Below are positions 1-12,700 of a stretch of 64,000 nucleotides of DNA, piece after piece. A program made the position numbers and the translations under genes. The notes below the pieces were generated by a model that saw only the letters and a program-made list of their open reading frames with translations, was not told the DNA's origin and made no database searches. The DNA is taken from NCBI GenBank assembly GCA_964017155.1, contig OZ024857.1, positions 36,531,141-36,595,140 on the forward strand. Direction: 5' to 3'. Positions within the stretch are counted from its first letter, which is position 1, and the number at the start of each line of letters is the position of its first letter. Origin of the DNA: Oasisia sp. SBJ-2009 (lineage: Eukaryota; Annelida; Polychaeta; Sabellida; Siboglinidae).

Positions 1-214
1 TGCCATCACAAATACTGAATAGTGATGTTCCTGTCAAATAAATTAAGTAGTTCGGGAATAGTTAAATAAGTGTTGTTTTATTATTGATGCAAATATTAAA
101 TTTTTGTCATTAGATTAGTTGTGCAAGTGTGAACATCTTTATATGACATCATCTAGTGCCAGACCAATTACAGAAGTTGGTTTCAGTTTGATAGAATGTT
201 GAAACTGTTTGCAG

Positions 215-956
215 GAGGGTCGAAAGAAGGACGAGATGGTTGTCATTGAAGACCTGCTCGCTAAACTCACCTGCACCAAGTACCCCTGGGTGGAGCTGCA
301 GGAGCGCCCTCTACCGGAGGGTGTCGACCCACTCAAGTTGGAGTTCTATCTGGTCGACAACGAGTTTGAGGTAAAGACTAAAAGTTAATAAGATGGATTT
401 GTATTTGTGAATTAACTGTGTTATATGTCTAGCTCATTACATGAAAATATTTCCTCATGTAAAATGGATTTTGTTGTGTGTGAATAGATGGATTGAATCA
501 TAGATACGAGGTATTATTCTTTTTTGTTGACATTTAATCGAGATTTTTATTCCAATAGTTAGTGGCGGTTTGTGAAATCGCCGGGTTATAGACTAGAATT
601 TGACAAAGCCATTTTTTATGAGTTTCTTTATTTAGCTTGTGTTATTGATTCAGGTAGACTATTTCATAGTTAATGAAATATCTAGATGAAATGTGACAGG
701 GCATCTACAGATCATAAGCAATGTGTCAGAGGCATTGATTACTTCAGTAAAAATACAAGGAGGAAGGATTAGTATATAATTCTGTCATCTTCATCTCCAT
801 CTTCTTCAGTTGGCCAGCATCCTCTACTAGTTACTAGTTTAAACGGTGGTTTTGTTCTTGTTTCCACAGGAAGTCCTTGGGATGACTCGCACAGAGTTCT
901 ACGACATGCCGGCTTGGAAACAAGGCAACCTGAAGAAGGAAATCGGCCTCTTCTAG
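215..956 (+). CDS. Villin-type headpiece protein, C-terminal two exons (partial)
   Basis: Two exons, 215-370 and 870-956, join in phase 0; the first is preceded by a tttgcag acceptor and followed by gtaaag, the second follows tttccacag and ends in TAG. Together they encode 80 residues ending in a villin headpiece: the linker motif [12 protein letters not shown], then [19 protein letters not shown] and the terminal IGLF. The WKQ.NLKKE.GLF signature is the F-actin-binding face of villin/advillin headpieces, so the protein is probably a cytoskeletal actin-binding, severing or bundling protein of the gelsolin/villin family. The gelsolin repeats would lie upstream of the window and are not seen. 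Supervillin, dematin and abLIM headpieces are alternatives, but the KKE.GLF ending favours villin/advillin. The gene converges tail to tail on PK1. Confidence 0.85.
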
Positions 957-2770
957 GGACACTGAGGAAGAGGGAACAAAACACTACAACTTGGGCTTGT
1001 TTTCGACAAGTTTTGTTTCAGTGATCTAAAGTTGTGGTGCGTGTTCAGAAACATAACAGTGAGAACTACGGAACATGTGTCGATGAAATATGGCTTGTCA
1101 CATGCGACTGTTGGAAACACCACACCGTGGACCCTCCGCTGAACTGACATCTTGTGGATGGCAAACAGCTCAGCTTACTGCCCGTCTGTCTTTCATGGCC
1201 TCTAAGGACAGAAGCTTAGTTGGCTAATTGCACCGACTTCTCATCAGTACGGGGCAGAAACATACTTAAGTAAAATGATTTTCAATAATACGACGTATCG
1301 GCCGACTGCTGGACGTGCCTGTGCCAAGGAGACAGTTGAATCCGTTGTCGTTGCTGTCTGTTTGGTTTGTAAATACTGTATATATTTTGCTAGCTGCTGA
1401 TGCAAGAGTTACTGTACAACATATTGCCACATGCATTTCCAGTGACGTTATTTTGTTATTTTTACTGCTGTCGTAGCGTTATGGCGTACAGGTTTTGCTT
1501 GGAAGTTTATGATGCTCCTTATGGTCGACTTCTGAAGTTGCAAGACAAAGAGTAGGCTCTAGGGTGTGTGGTGTGTTGCAAGGTGTGGTTGGCTGGTGCA
1601 GCAACTGCTCCTTGCAGAAACACCAATGGATTAATCTGTGCAATAGAATAATGCTGGCAATGCAATCGCCTTGAACTATTTTTAGATATATGCTCTGCAA
1701 TGTACAACCTTCAAAGAGGTGTGATATTATTTTTTAACTCTGACGACATGCAAACTGTGATTTTGTGGGATTTCCCCTGTAACAACAATCTGACGAATGC
1801 AAAAACAATTCCCCAGAAAACATCTGATACCATGTGTGAGAGAGTGCCCAATGTGAAATTATTTTTTGGTCTTGCTGGTCTTGTTGAGCAGTTGTATTGT
1901 AAGTAGACTTCGCTGTTCACAACAGACACTGTACAAATGGCCATTCCTGGTTTCTGTGAAACTATGTTAAACTAGCTTGGCTGAACATTTCTTTACTAGC
2001 TCTACCTATAAACATGCCAGATCTACTGCAATGCCTCAGCCAATGTTTTAACGTCAAATGCTTATTGTTTATACATCTTTTCTATGCAATGAATGTGGTT
2101 ATACTTGGACTCTTGACTTCTTGGTTTATTTGCTAGACAAGCTAGACAATACTGAGTGTTGGAATGGTGAATGGTGAAAGCATCTCGAGTGAGCTTATGA
2201 CAAGTTGGACAAAATGAGGTGTATGAATGTGACCGTTGTCTACACAGAAAGACATGCACACACGGCATTTCACTTCACTGTCAACTTTAGTCATTGGTGT
2301 CCGTCTATATACACACTCCAGCAATGCATGTTGAGTGAGAAAACTGACAAACAGTATAAGAACAACTTGTGTAGCTTACATATTTATAGACAGCAACATC
2401 CGGCCAACTGAGGCGGCGCTATAAAAATAGTCTATGAAAGAAAACCATAACAGACGGTAGACAACACCCAAGTTGAAAGAATGCATAAGCTTACCACATT
2501 ATCATATTTAATATTCTACAGTACAGGAGCCACACATGTAGCACTTAAACTTATCAATCTATGACACATAGGAAGTTGTCATACTAGGCATGCTCTGAAT
2601 ACAAATACTCCCAACATTACGCCAACGTCCACAGTTGAACTGTAACAGTTTTCTTTACGCAGCTGTCCCTAAATAATTGCGTTCACATGAACTTTGTGCT
2701 AATTTCACAACAGTATTTTATATACACTGCCTACAGTACTACGACAGTTGTCCTCTGGCAGTCCTTGTGT
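957..2770. other. Intergenic space between convergent genes, no coding gene seen
   Basis: This stretch should hold the 3' UTRs of the villin-type gene (plus) and PK1 (minus). TTTATT at 2125-2130 is an AATAAA on the minus strand, 641 nt beyond the PK1 stop, and is the best PK1 poly(A) candidate. I found no clear AATAAA on the plus strand for the villin-type gene. The short open frames here show no recognisable protein. Confidence 0.5.
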
Positions 2771-5700
2771 CTACTTGTTGGCAGCAACGAGGTCGTCAAT
2801 TGACTTCCCCTCCTCCAGAGCCTTCTCCATCTCGATTATCTTCGTCACTCCGTCTATCAGCTGCTGAACAAACTCCCTCTGAAACACAAACGTCACACAT
2901 CTGTGAAAAATTAAGCCTACAAGAGAGCAACAGAAATAATATAGACAGATTGGGGAGGTTTTTTTAAATAGTTGTTTTGGATGATACTACACAGAGCCAT
3001 TCCAAGATCAGGCACTGTTTCATTAAGATAACGAGCTAAAGAAAATTCATCATTAAACAAAATACATTGTTAAATCAGTTTTTCAAAAAGCATACATTAA
3101 TTGCCACATTACCAAGGGTACTAATTCCATGACACACCAGTGACAATGTCCCATATCCTGGTGTTGACCGTTTTCAAATATTGAAGATCACTGCTAATGA
3201 TCACAACCAATTTTAAAGTGCAAAATGGGTTTAACAACTGTTAACAGCGTGAAATGGTCTTCAGACTAAAGTTGATTCCAGGTAGATACAGTAGGGCGGC
3301 ACTGCTAAGGCAACCCTTCAGACTGGACAAGATGGCTGTATTGACGAGACTAGTTGCGTTAATTGTGAGGTGGCTGTATTACTGAGGTGACTGTAAGGCT
3401 AGGTTCAACTACTATATCGCCAATCCACAAAATATCCCAAGTAAAAACTTCTTCCCCTCAATCATTTAAAATGTTGGTGTGTCAACTTGGAAAAAAGTAC
3501 CTGGCAGAGAACAGAAAGTTTGATTCATCATAAAACAGACGTTTAATAAAAAGAAAATAACAACAAAAATATAGCATCACTTAAACGTGAATACATTATG
3601 TATAATTAAATACAAATATAGTTAAACAGATTTACTTAATAGGTTACTTTCCCAAATAGCTTCAACTGCCTGATTTGTGTTGACTGACTAACAGAAAGTG
3701 TACCTCGTTCTTCTTGAGTCGGGCAGAGTTTGAGAGGTCGTACACGTCATCAACCGCGTCTGTGTGCTCTCCGGCTGTTCCTCTCTTCTGCAGCTTCAGC
3801 GCCAGCACAATCTCATCAAAACGCGGGTCCTACATCACAACAAACACCGTACACTACAACATGACAGAATTATGGTGCCAATATAACAATTTTTAAGTAT
3901 TCTCAAGACTGGTGTACAATAGTCATCAACAAATGTGTGGATTGTGTAATATTGTAATTTAATAAAATATACATAAAAACAGTGGGTCCTCAGCCAAACT
4001 CATATGGTGGAATTAACTAATACAAGTGGTGCCCTCTTGTGGATAGATATGAAACACATTTTATATGATGCCAGAGAACGGTTTGAGAATGAAAAGAACC
4101 TATGGAAGAGCTGGGGAAATTTTTAATTAGAAGATTAATATTGTGCCCTATGTTGCAAACAGGTCATTTGAATCTATGTTGTAGAATATATGCTGGCTTC
4201 ATTGTAGCTGATAATGAAGGCTACTTAGTAATTTATCAATACATCGCCAGCATTCAGTGCAACAATGGGCTGACCACTGGCTGTCTGTGCTCACCTTGCT
4301 GAGCTTGTGCAGCTGGATGTGCACGCTGCATCTGATGCCAGTGCCAATGTTGGTGGGGCAGGTGGTGATGTAGCCGAGGCGGTCACTGTGCATGAACTCT
4401 CGTCCCTTCTCCTTCATCTGACGCGCCACCTGCGATACACCATTTGGGATTAATGGGTTGTCTATATTTAAAAATGGTTTTACAGGCTGTAGTGCCTAAG
4501 TTACATATACCAAAGTTGTAAGTAATGAGCCCAGTATGAAGTGAGCATGGTGGGGAGCGGTGGTTGCACTGTAGAGCGCTGGACTGTCAATCGAGGGGAC
4601 GGTGGTTTAATCCCACCTACCGCTGTTTCGAAACTTAGGCAATTTCGTTCACCTCACGTTGCCTGTGTCTTTCGGAAGAGACACTAAAAGCTGGTGGTCC
4701 CTTCTATCTGGTGTCTACGTCAGGGGAAGTAAAAGATCCCACACAGGGGGTAAATGTGTAACCTGTAGTGGACACACTAATACTAGAGAAGGATAACTCT
4801 GAAAACCAAGCTCTACAATACTCTAGTCACAAACATGTGGCTAACATAGAGTGATGAGCTAACCGTAAGAAGAAGGAGAGTTTGACGTGGTGACGTACCT
4901 CGTTGATGGCGTTACAGAGGCGGGCGAAGGTGGCCTTCATGTCCCCGCCCTGCTCCATGGAGATGAGGCGGCAGTGGTCCTCCTCATTCACCCACACCAG
5001 GAAGTTCTTCGCCTTGTTGTGCCTGCAACAACACTCACCATTAGTGACTGAGGTCACTCACCGTCAGTGACTGAGGTCACTCACCGTCAGTGACTGAGGT
5101 CACTCACCGTCAGTGACTGAGGTCACTCACCGTCAGTGACTGAGGTCACTCACCGTCAGTGACTGAGGTCACTCACCGTCAGTGACTGAGGTCACTCACC
5201 GTCAGTGACTGAGGTCACTCACCGGCAGTGACTGAGGTCACTCACCGTCAGTGACTGAGGTCACTCAACGTCAGTGACTGAGGTCACTCACCGTCAGTGA
5301 CTGAGGTCACTCACCATCAGTGACTGAGGTCACTCACCGTCAGGGACTGAGGTCACTCACCGTCAGCGACTGAGGTCACTCACCGTCAGCGACTGAGGTC
5401 ACTCACCGTCAACGACTGAGGTCACTCACCGTCAGCGACTGAGGTCACTCACCGTCAACGACTGAGGTCACTCACCGTCAGCGACTGAGGTCACTCACCG
5501 TCAGTGACTGAGGTCACTCACCGTCAGTGACTGAGGTCACTCACCCCATCAGTGACTGAGGTCACTCACCGTCAGTGACTGAGGTCACTCACCGTCAGTG
5601 ACTGAGGTCACTCACCGTCAGCGACTGAGGTTACTCACCGTCAGCGACTGAGGTCACTCACCGTCAACGACTGAGGTCACTCACCGTCAGCGACTGAGGT

Positions 5701-6695
5701 CACTCACCATCAACGACTGAGGTCACTCACCGTCAGCGACTGAGGTCACTCACCGTCAGTGACAGTGGTTGTACAATGCTACCACCTAGTGACCACAACG
5801 GTAATTAGAAGTGGAATGCTATGTACCCACCCTGTATATTGATAGCATTTAATACTTTAGAAACCTATATTAGTAATTGTGAATCCCCTCCTAGGTGTTT
5901 ATGTCCACTCACCTCTTTCTGTGCTCATTTGCACCATTGGAACATTGGACTCTGATCTACCAACCGGCAAGATATTTAAAAAACACAAATATATTTATTT
6001 ACAGGTACCTAATTTACTGGGAATCCATATTCAGCAAATCAAACATATGTTAATGTTGTGTGCTTATTTGTTACAGAGGGGATTTACATGATCAGTGGTC
6101 ACTCACCAGATGCCCCGACCATCGGGCCAGTCTCGCACTGACCCGGAGTTGACCATCAGTTGACCAGTGGGCTTCTGGAAGAGGAAGTGATCCTGAAACA
6201 AAAAATAAACATCATAAGTCAGGAACTCTGTGATCATCAATGCAGGACATTTATGTTGGCAAACATACCACAAACAATTCCAGCGCAAAGGTAAGATCTC
6301 AAAAAAAAGTGTCCAAGTTTAGTCCTCCATTAGTTTCCCATGCTTAGGCTTAGTGGCTATAATTAGGTAATGATACAAAACATTCTAAACAAAAGTTAGA
6401 AGGAGTTGGAGACTGGTGATAGAGAACAGTGAGAGAAAAGTAAGGAGGGGAAAGAAAAGACGAAGAATGGAGGACAGTAACCATGGCCCACATCTCCCTT
6501 GACGACAGGGACAAGAGGAAAATTAATACAAAAACTGATTTTTTTAAAATCCAAACAAAAACAGATATTTGAAGTACTTGTTCATCTTGTATAATCTGCA
6601 ACTAAAGCAGTATTCTACACTCATCACCTGGCATGTGCAACAGAGAAACCTTGGACATTAACCCAGTAAACCCATTAACATCAATGCTTGACACA

Positions 6696-6731
<36 letters not shown>

Positions 6732-9669
6732 TGCACACACACCTCGATGAGTTGTTTCTCCTCTTCTGGGGTCATCTTGATGAGAGGGTAATACGTGCCC
6801 TCAAATTCACCCCCGAGTCCAGCCAGAGACTCCGTGAGGATGCGTTCTACCTCGCGCCTCTCTACACGTGAGATGGCGGGGGGCAGACAGAGACCTCGGA
6901 TGTTGCGGCCTGTCCTCACTCGACATGACTTCACGTACTTGTCATCTAGCTGTCCTCCAGTCAACTACACACACAGTTAATGTCAAAGTAGACTTCACTT
7001 CAACCACACACACAACAAAATGTATCATAATGACTATTTCTTTCAGACGCTGTATATTTCCTGGCACCATGAAACCTACGAAACAAATTATTTTATGTGC
7101 CATGTGTTTCTGGACACTTGTTAGCTTGTGTGAATCCGTTTTGGAGCAGTGGTGTTTAATAACTTTTAGGTTTGTGAAAACATAAAATCACTTTGGTAAT
7201 ACACAATACTTAGTTACAAATGCCTTTTATTGTTAACTATTTTATAGTGCAGCAGAGAATATCATATATCTGGGGTATTCAACATTCAATTAACTACATG
7301 TGATGACAATGATCATGATCATAGTGATATAAGTATGGGTATCAATATTTTTGACAAATTTAGATTAAAATCAAAATTCAAACTTACAAAAATTATTTTA
7401 ATCTCAAATAACTATACACTTTCATTACACCATTGTTTCCATAACTCCATATAGAAAGTTGTTAATGTGGTGCATAAAACTACTTTATCAAATATATCAG
7501 TTACAACTATCACTACAAACACAAACTGATAAAAAGTTCTGATTAACTCACATTCTCTGGCTCCAACTCTGGCGCTGGCTGTTTGTCATTGGGCCCGAAA
7601 CCCAAGTGCCTCTCGTCAATAACTGCATCAAACAGCTCCTTGAAGGTCTGGTGGGAAAATTCATTGGTGATAACATAACATCTACTTGAGACACCATCAC
7701 ACACTAGACAGGGTGTGCATCGGATTAGTGGATTACAATTAATTCTGCTATGCCATTAATTCCATCATCTTCCTGCTGGGCATTAACACAAACGTCTGAG
7801 GTGTGATGTATTGTTTGATTAGAAACTTTCTGAGACCAGTACATCATTTTACATTCCCAGTACTTGACATACATACAGCGGACCTACAACTTCTAGTACA
7901 TCATTATTCTTAGTATGAAAAACACAATTAAATCCAACTTTCTTCCACAAAGTGATCTGGATGCCAGTCTTTTTTATCAAACAGATGGATGGATTGTATT
8001 AATATTTACAACTGCGTAATGAACATAATTTGTTATTAAAGAACACCATGCATTGTATAAGGTAATAGGTGCAAGACCAGGAATATATTGATGACTGTAG
8101 CTATTGTTGTGAACACTGCAGACTGTTTTGTTAAGTACTTATTTGACAGCAGCACTTGCGATATAAAAGGTTCTTTTCAAAGAATATTTTATGTAGTCTT
8201 ACACGTATGCAAAACATAGAAACTCATTCATTACTTACTTTAATCCAGGTCATTAAAATCTGATTCTCATAACAGGCGTAATGTTAATTGTGGGTGTATA
8301 ATTTCATTTTCAATTACATTTTTATTAATTTATTTTTAAAGTAATTGTGTATTATTAATTAATTTAGCAAAGCAAGTGAACATGTGGTAGGCAATGTTTG
8401 ACATTTGTATGAATGTTTGTATGAATATTTGTATCCATCTATGCATGTTCATTGTGTCTAAAAATGTGTCTGGCTCTGTGAACATTCCTTGCATCAATGT
8501 ATGATCAATTGCTAATTGCGTCTATATTATATGTGATGTTCATGATGTCTCTGAATATCCATGATATCTGATCAGTAGGCATGTTCAAATAGAGACTAAG
8601 AATGTGCATGGTGTCTGCAAATTTTAACGATATCTATCACTATGAATGTTCATAATGTACAAATGTCCATGGCATGTTAACAAATGTTCATGGTATATAT
8701 GAGTGTTCATTTTGTAATTGAAAATTCACAATTTCTACATGGGTTCATTATTTCTGAATGTGAATTTTATGTCTGTGTGAATCTCTGTGAGCCCACCTCA
8801 TACGACTCCTCGTCTCCTGCCACGAGGCCACAGATCTTCCCCGTGTAGTCGACTGACGGCTGTATACACTTGTCTAGTGTCACGCCATTTGGAGTAACTT
8901 TGTCAAAGAGTCGCTCGTACATCTAGAACAAAACCACACTAATATTAACACAAATACACGATGCAACAGATATGACATTCATCACACAAATGAATGGAAA
9001 TGTTATTCCTATTATTGAAGTATTACTAATCAAACAAAATGTAATAATTTTTTCTTCATACATAAAACTAAAATAGTACTACTGGAAAGGAATATAATAA
9101 TTTCTCAATGTATATTTGTCAATATTTAACAGCTGTATACCGAACAAGTACTATTTATTCGTCATATTTACTGTTAACATTTACTTACGGCTAGCACAAA
9201 CACAAAGCTATATGAAAAACTTCAAAATAGTTACTGTACACCAAAGGGCTTGGAAATAATGTCTTTCCAGTGTGTTTGTTCAAACTGAGTGGGCAAACAG
9301 TCAGCCTAAGTGGCCTAGAGTGTAGCGTATAGCGCCAGCGTGCGTGCTGGGCGCGCCACTTACTTCGGGCGTGAGATGTTTGGCGACGGTGCACTGGTGG
9401 GTGGTGTATGTGGGGAAGTTGCCGAGGGCATATCTGTGCTTCGCGTATTCCGAATACATTCTGCTTTATCTCCTGCCTCACACACAGCCTACAGAAGACG
9501 AGAGAGAACAGAGGTTAGAAAGTCGGGCTACACTTACTTCTACAGTAAGGAATTTGGCGACCGGATTCTGGTGCGTAGTGTACAGGGGGAAGTTGTCCTT
9601 GGCCGGGTACTTCAAGTGGTTCTTGGATAGACCAAGGCGGTAATTTCTATTGAATTCCTTCATACTCAT
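2771..9669 (-). CDS. Phosphagen kinase 1 (PK1), creatine-kinase lineage, short specificity loop
   Basis: ATP:guanidino phosphotransferase, expected to buffer ATP by reversible phosphorylation of a guanidine compound. Shared coding exons (5' to 3' on minus): 8922-8797, 7647-7552, 6964-6743, 6192-6107, 5022-4899, 4429-4295, 3829-3704, 2878-2771. First exon is either 9459-9364 (A, 372 aa in total) or 9669-9538 (B, 384 aa). All junctions are GT-AG and both frames close. Visible motifs: SCRVRTGR and GIRCSVH and QKRGT (nucleotide-binding Arg), [12 protein letters not shown] (catalytic Glu), TTCPTN (reactive Cys), GTAGEHTD, and C-terminal [17 protein letters not shown] and [11 protein letters not shown] place it in the CK lineage, but the [18 protein letters not shown] loop is about four residues shorter than in CK. 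It is the most divergent of the four copies. Substrate (arginine, taurocyamine, glycocyamine, lombricine or other) cannot be assigned. Introns hold a SINE, a 23-bp minisatellite and an ACGC repeat. Confidence 0.94.
4551..4805 (+). mobile_element. tRNA-derived SINE in a PK1 intron
   Basis: The 5' part folds like a tRNA: GAGCGGTGG at the head, AGAGCGCTGGACTGTCAATC in the anticodon region, and GGTTTAATCCC as a near-perfect pol III B box. The body contains ttcggaagagacactaaaag and aagtaaaagatccc, which resemble a central domain found in many marine invertebrate SINEs. It sits in the intron between exons 5022-4899 and 4429-4295, antisense to PK1. I saw no clear target duplication or A-rich tail, so the ends are approximate. 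Confidence 0.7.
5038..5762. repeat. 23-bp minisatellite, about 31 copies, in a PK1 intron
   Basis: The unit is CAGTGACTGAGGTCACTCACCGT, given here by position and features because of its length: it holds the inverted repeat GTGAC-TGAG-GTCAC and, read on the PK1 sense strand, GGTGAGTGACC. Copies differ mostly at one or two sites (cagtg, cagcg, caacg). A 25-bp variant occurs near 5544. The array starts about 15 nt beyond the acceptor of the catalytic exon 5022-4899 and fills most of that intron. Confidence 0.95.
6691..6742. repeat. ACGC tetranucleotide repeat abutting a PK1 donor
   Basis: Tandem acgc units run up to 6730 and then acacac directly joins the exon ending at 6743. On the minus strand the donor of that 222-nt exon is the first GT of a (GT)n/(GCGT)n run, so the intron begins inside the microsatellite. 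Confidence 0.9.
7648..8796. other. PK1 intron, no feature seen
   Basis: AT-rich intron. Between about 8400 and 8760 there are loose recurrences of gttcat, atgtt and aatgt words, but no clean tandem unit, hairpin or open frame. Confidence 0.5.
9364..9488 (-). CDS. PK1 alternative first coding exon A
   Basis: A strong acceptor (ctctctcgtcttctgtag) precedes the exon at 9488 and gtaagt follows at 9363. ATG at 9459 opens 32 codons, [20 protein letters not shown] onward to HLTPE, in phase 0 with the common exon at 8922. An in-frame TGA upstream of this ATG supports the start. The exon is 125 nt from acceptor to donor, so joining it after exon B would shift the frame; A and B must be used separately. 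It has the same position and the same FPxYTTHQ block as the A exons of PK3 and PK4. Confidence 0.85.
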
Positions 9670-9704
9670 GGCTGCGGTTTCTATTGGTGACGCGTTTGTG
9701 ATCC
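9538..9704 (-). CDS. PK1 alternative first coding exon B
   Basis: An acceptor (cttgctgtcgcag) lies just above 9704, implying an upstream non-coding exon. ATG at 9669 opens 44 codons, beginning [20 protein letters not shown] and ending FLTVE, followed by gtaagt. The RLGLSKN.....PAK.NFP.YTTHQ pattern matches the B exons of PK2 and PK4. The codons upstream of this ATG stay open as far as the acceptor but contain a Glu and no basic run, so no targeting peptide is claimed. Confidence 0.85.
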
Positions 9705-12700
9705 CTGCGACAGCAAGCAACAGACGATTATTGTTGTGTGGTCAGCGCTAGTCCTTGTGTGTTTGTTAGTTTATATCTTGTCATTAATGAGAGGGCTGTG
9801 GCAGGGTTTTAACATCCAATTTCCTGCCTGTTTTGGGGACCGACCTATCACCAATTATTCAGGCCAAACTCCTGTCTCCCATTAATTATAAATATAATTA
9901 AGACCAACCACCCACTTTCTGCCCCCCCCCCCCCCCCCCCGTTATTCACAAAACCTCCACAGAATGCACAGATTGTTCTAATCCATCAAATCTTATTTTG
10001 CAAGAACAATATGAGCATAATAACAACCAGCATTAACGTGATTATTTTAGACTGCGGCTGTCTCTGTATAAAATATGGATCAATATTATCACTCAAAAAC
10101 CTCTAGCTATAGAAGTATCCCCATTGGCTGGCCAAGGCAGGATGAAAGGGAAGTGGGACCCCCCTTGAGTTCACCAGAAACACACCAGTCTGACACCACC
10201 CAATAACATCACAGTATTACTAAATTGTAAGTCATTACACTACATGTTATAACTGTGTGCTGCAATAAATTATTACATTAACTACCAGCTGCTATATTAT
10301 ATCAACACATGGTGAACAACATCACAATAGCTGTCATGCTGAGCTGATTACATCAGAAAACTAGAAATTATTATTGTAAATATATCTAAATGTAGAGCAC
10401 ATCTAGATACATTCTGCAATATCAAAAGTCCCAACTGTCATTCGATTAAACCTTCCATTATTTGTAAGGTATGCAACTGCATGTTATCAGAAACATGTTT
10501 AAATCAACATGTACTGTCAGCAGAATTAGATTTATACTTTTGTGATTATTGGCTGCACATTGTTACATGCAATGATAACTTTAAGATCAAAGGCCAATTT
10601 TGACATAGGTCATTAAGTTTAAGATTAAGCTAATTAAAAACATATTAATTGGCTCCCACAATTAATTATATATACGTCATTACTAAAAATGTCTAGTCCT
10701 AGCACTAAAGGCTAAAGCTTTATGTAGTTACCCATCCACTGGTCATTCTGACAGGTAAAACTCAGTGTGCATAGGCAGAAATATAATTAGAAAGGTGATA
10801 CACCTGTACATATGTAAAAAATAAGGAGCAAGTCTTCCCAAATCGTAGATATTGTCAGGTATGCTTTGAAAGTGGGTGTCACATGTGTGTTTGTAGTATA
10901 TTTTAGGTCATGATACACATCTCAATTGGCTTGTATAATACGCATGTATGCAAGTTAATATGTACGTATCTACTAATAAATATGTGACTGGCAAGTCTTA
11001 TCCTGCACGAAGTCCTGTCTAGACCTAGTGCTAGACTCACTGTTAGAAGAGCCAGATCAATTGGTAAGTGAATGACCACTTGTTTAGAGTCAATGACAAT
11101 GCTCCAAAGAGGTGCTGGAAGGAGACATCGATTCATTACAAGCTCATTAGAAGTTCATTACACGCTGCAGGCGCTAGAGGCATCGATTGGCCAACAGGTG
11201 GACGTCAGCAGTGCAGCCTACAGTATGATTAGATGTCTGAAAATAAAGCCTTTCAATCATTTACATCGGTCTGATTGGATGTTTGTCCAAAATAACAAAT
11301 AGTAATTAATTTATATTTACTTAAATTAATAACTGGAAAAGGATACATGTCAGTTTTGTAGTAGATATGCATGTGTGCTTACAGGACATGACTCATGTAA
11401 ATGAAAATTAGTAGTAGTTGAATTGAACTTTTGTTTTATTTTAGTTACAAAATATTGTGAATATTGCAACCAAGGAGATTCTCTATCTATAGAGTGCAAT
11501 AGTTCATGGGTAGAGCTTTGTACCCTTGACTAGTCTAATAGTAGCCTGGTTCAAATATTGTGTTTTAAACTGTGTGCAAGTTTTATCACGCTACGTTGCT
11601 CCAGTCTTTTATTTTTTATTTCTTAGTCGGGTCATTTCCTGTTTTCGTATTTTTTATTCAGGCATTGTCCAACGGGTAATCTTCTAGTTAACTGCCTTAA
11701 ATTATTAGGGCGTTTTAAAAACAGATTTATCAACTTTTTTCCACGTGTATATGTTCAGAATGTTATTCTACATCATTTCTGGTAGAAACATGATTATATT
11801 TTTTAATTGTATTTTATATCATTTAATTAATGCCGCCGAGTCGACGTAATTAAACAAGCGATGACCGATGTCGCGTGAGCATTTAGCGCACCCCAGGCCC
11901 AGCCCCGGCCCAGGTGAATCACGACCGCAACACGTAGTTTTTACCATAAGAAATTTAATAAGATTTGTATATGTCTTAATCCAAAACTAAAGGCTAGGCT
12001 AGACCACGTTACTACTAGACTTAGAACTTACAGTTAGAGTGGTAAGACGCGGCCGAAGGCGAATAGCAAGTCATGTCCAAAAGCAAGTCAAAACGTCAAC
12101 TCTACTCTCAAGTCAAGTCTAGGACTTGATTCATGTCTGAGTCAAGATCCACCTCAAGAACGGTCAATAGCTGCCCATGATTGAGCATTGGGACGATCTC
12201 AGGGTTTAGTTTATGTTGTTGCTTTGCAGTTTCTCTATTAATTTTGATGCTACTGTTTAAAAGTGTTTTTACTGTTGGCGTTATTGTATTATCTTCCGGT
12301 TTGCATGCCATGATGGTTATGACCTCGAGGCTCGACTCGTGGCTCAGCCTCAAGTCAAGACCAGAGAAGTGACGCAACGGCGAAAGTTTTTTCCCTTAAA
12401 AAATCACAAGAAAAAAATTTCTAGAAACATTCCAGTCAACACTGACAATTCGAAATAGTGGTGAGTTCGTAACCGTTGTGAATACTGTTCTCTCGCGTAC
12501 TGTGTAATGTCAACTGTAGTAATTTCTCAAATCTTGCTGCAAATAAATCGACCATCGGCATCGCATCTTGACTTGAGGGAATTAGGTAAGTGTCGCGAAG
12601 AAATTATCTACCTCGAAAGTGTGATGATTCCTTCAGTTCAGGTGACACCCATTCCGATTATTTATTGCCCTAATTACGACTGAAATCACTAATTAAGGTG

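Noticed and set aside
5038..5762. CRISPR-like array
   Set aside because: There are no unique spacers; the 23-bp unit is directly tandem and lies in a eukaryotic intron.
9478..9720. Upstream-extended start MLAVAGITNAS for PK1 exon B
   Set aside because: The extension crosses the cttgctgtcgcag acceptor, starts at a non-ATG or intronic position, and has acidic residues; ATG at 9669 is preferred.
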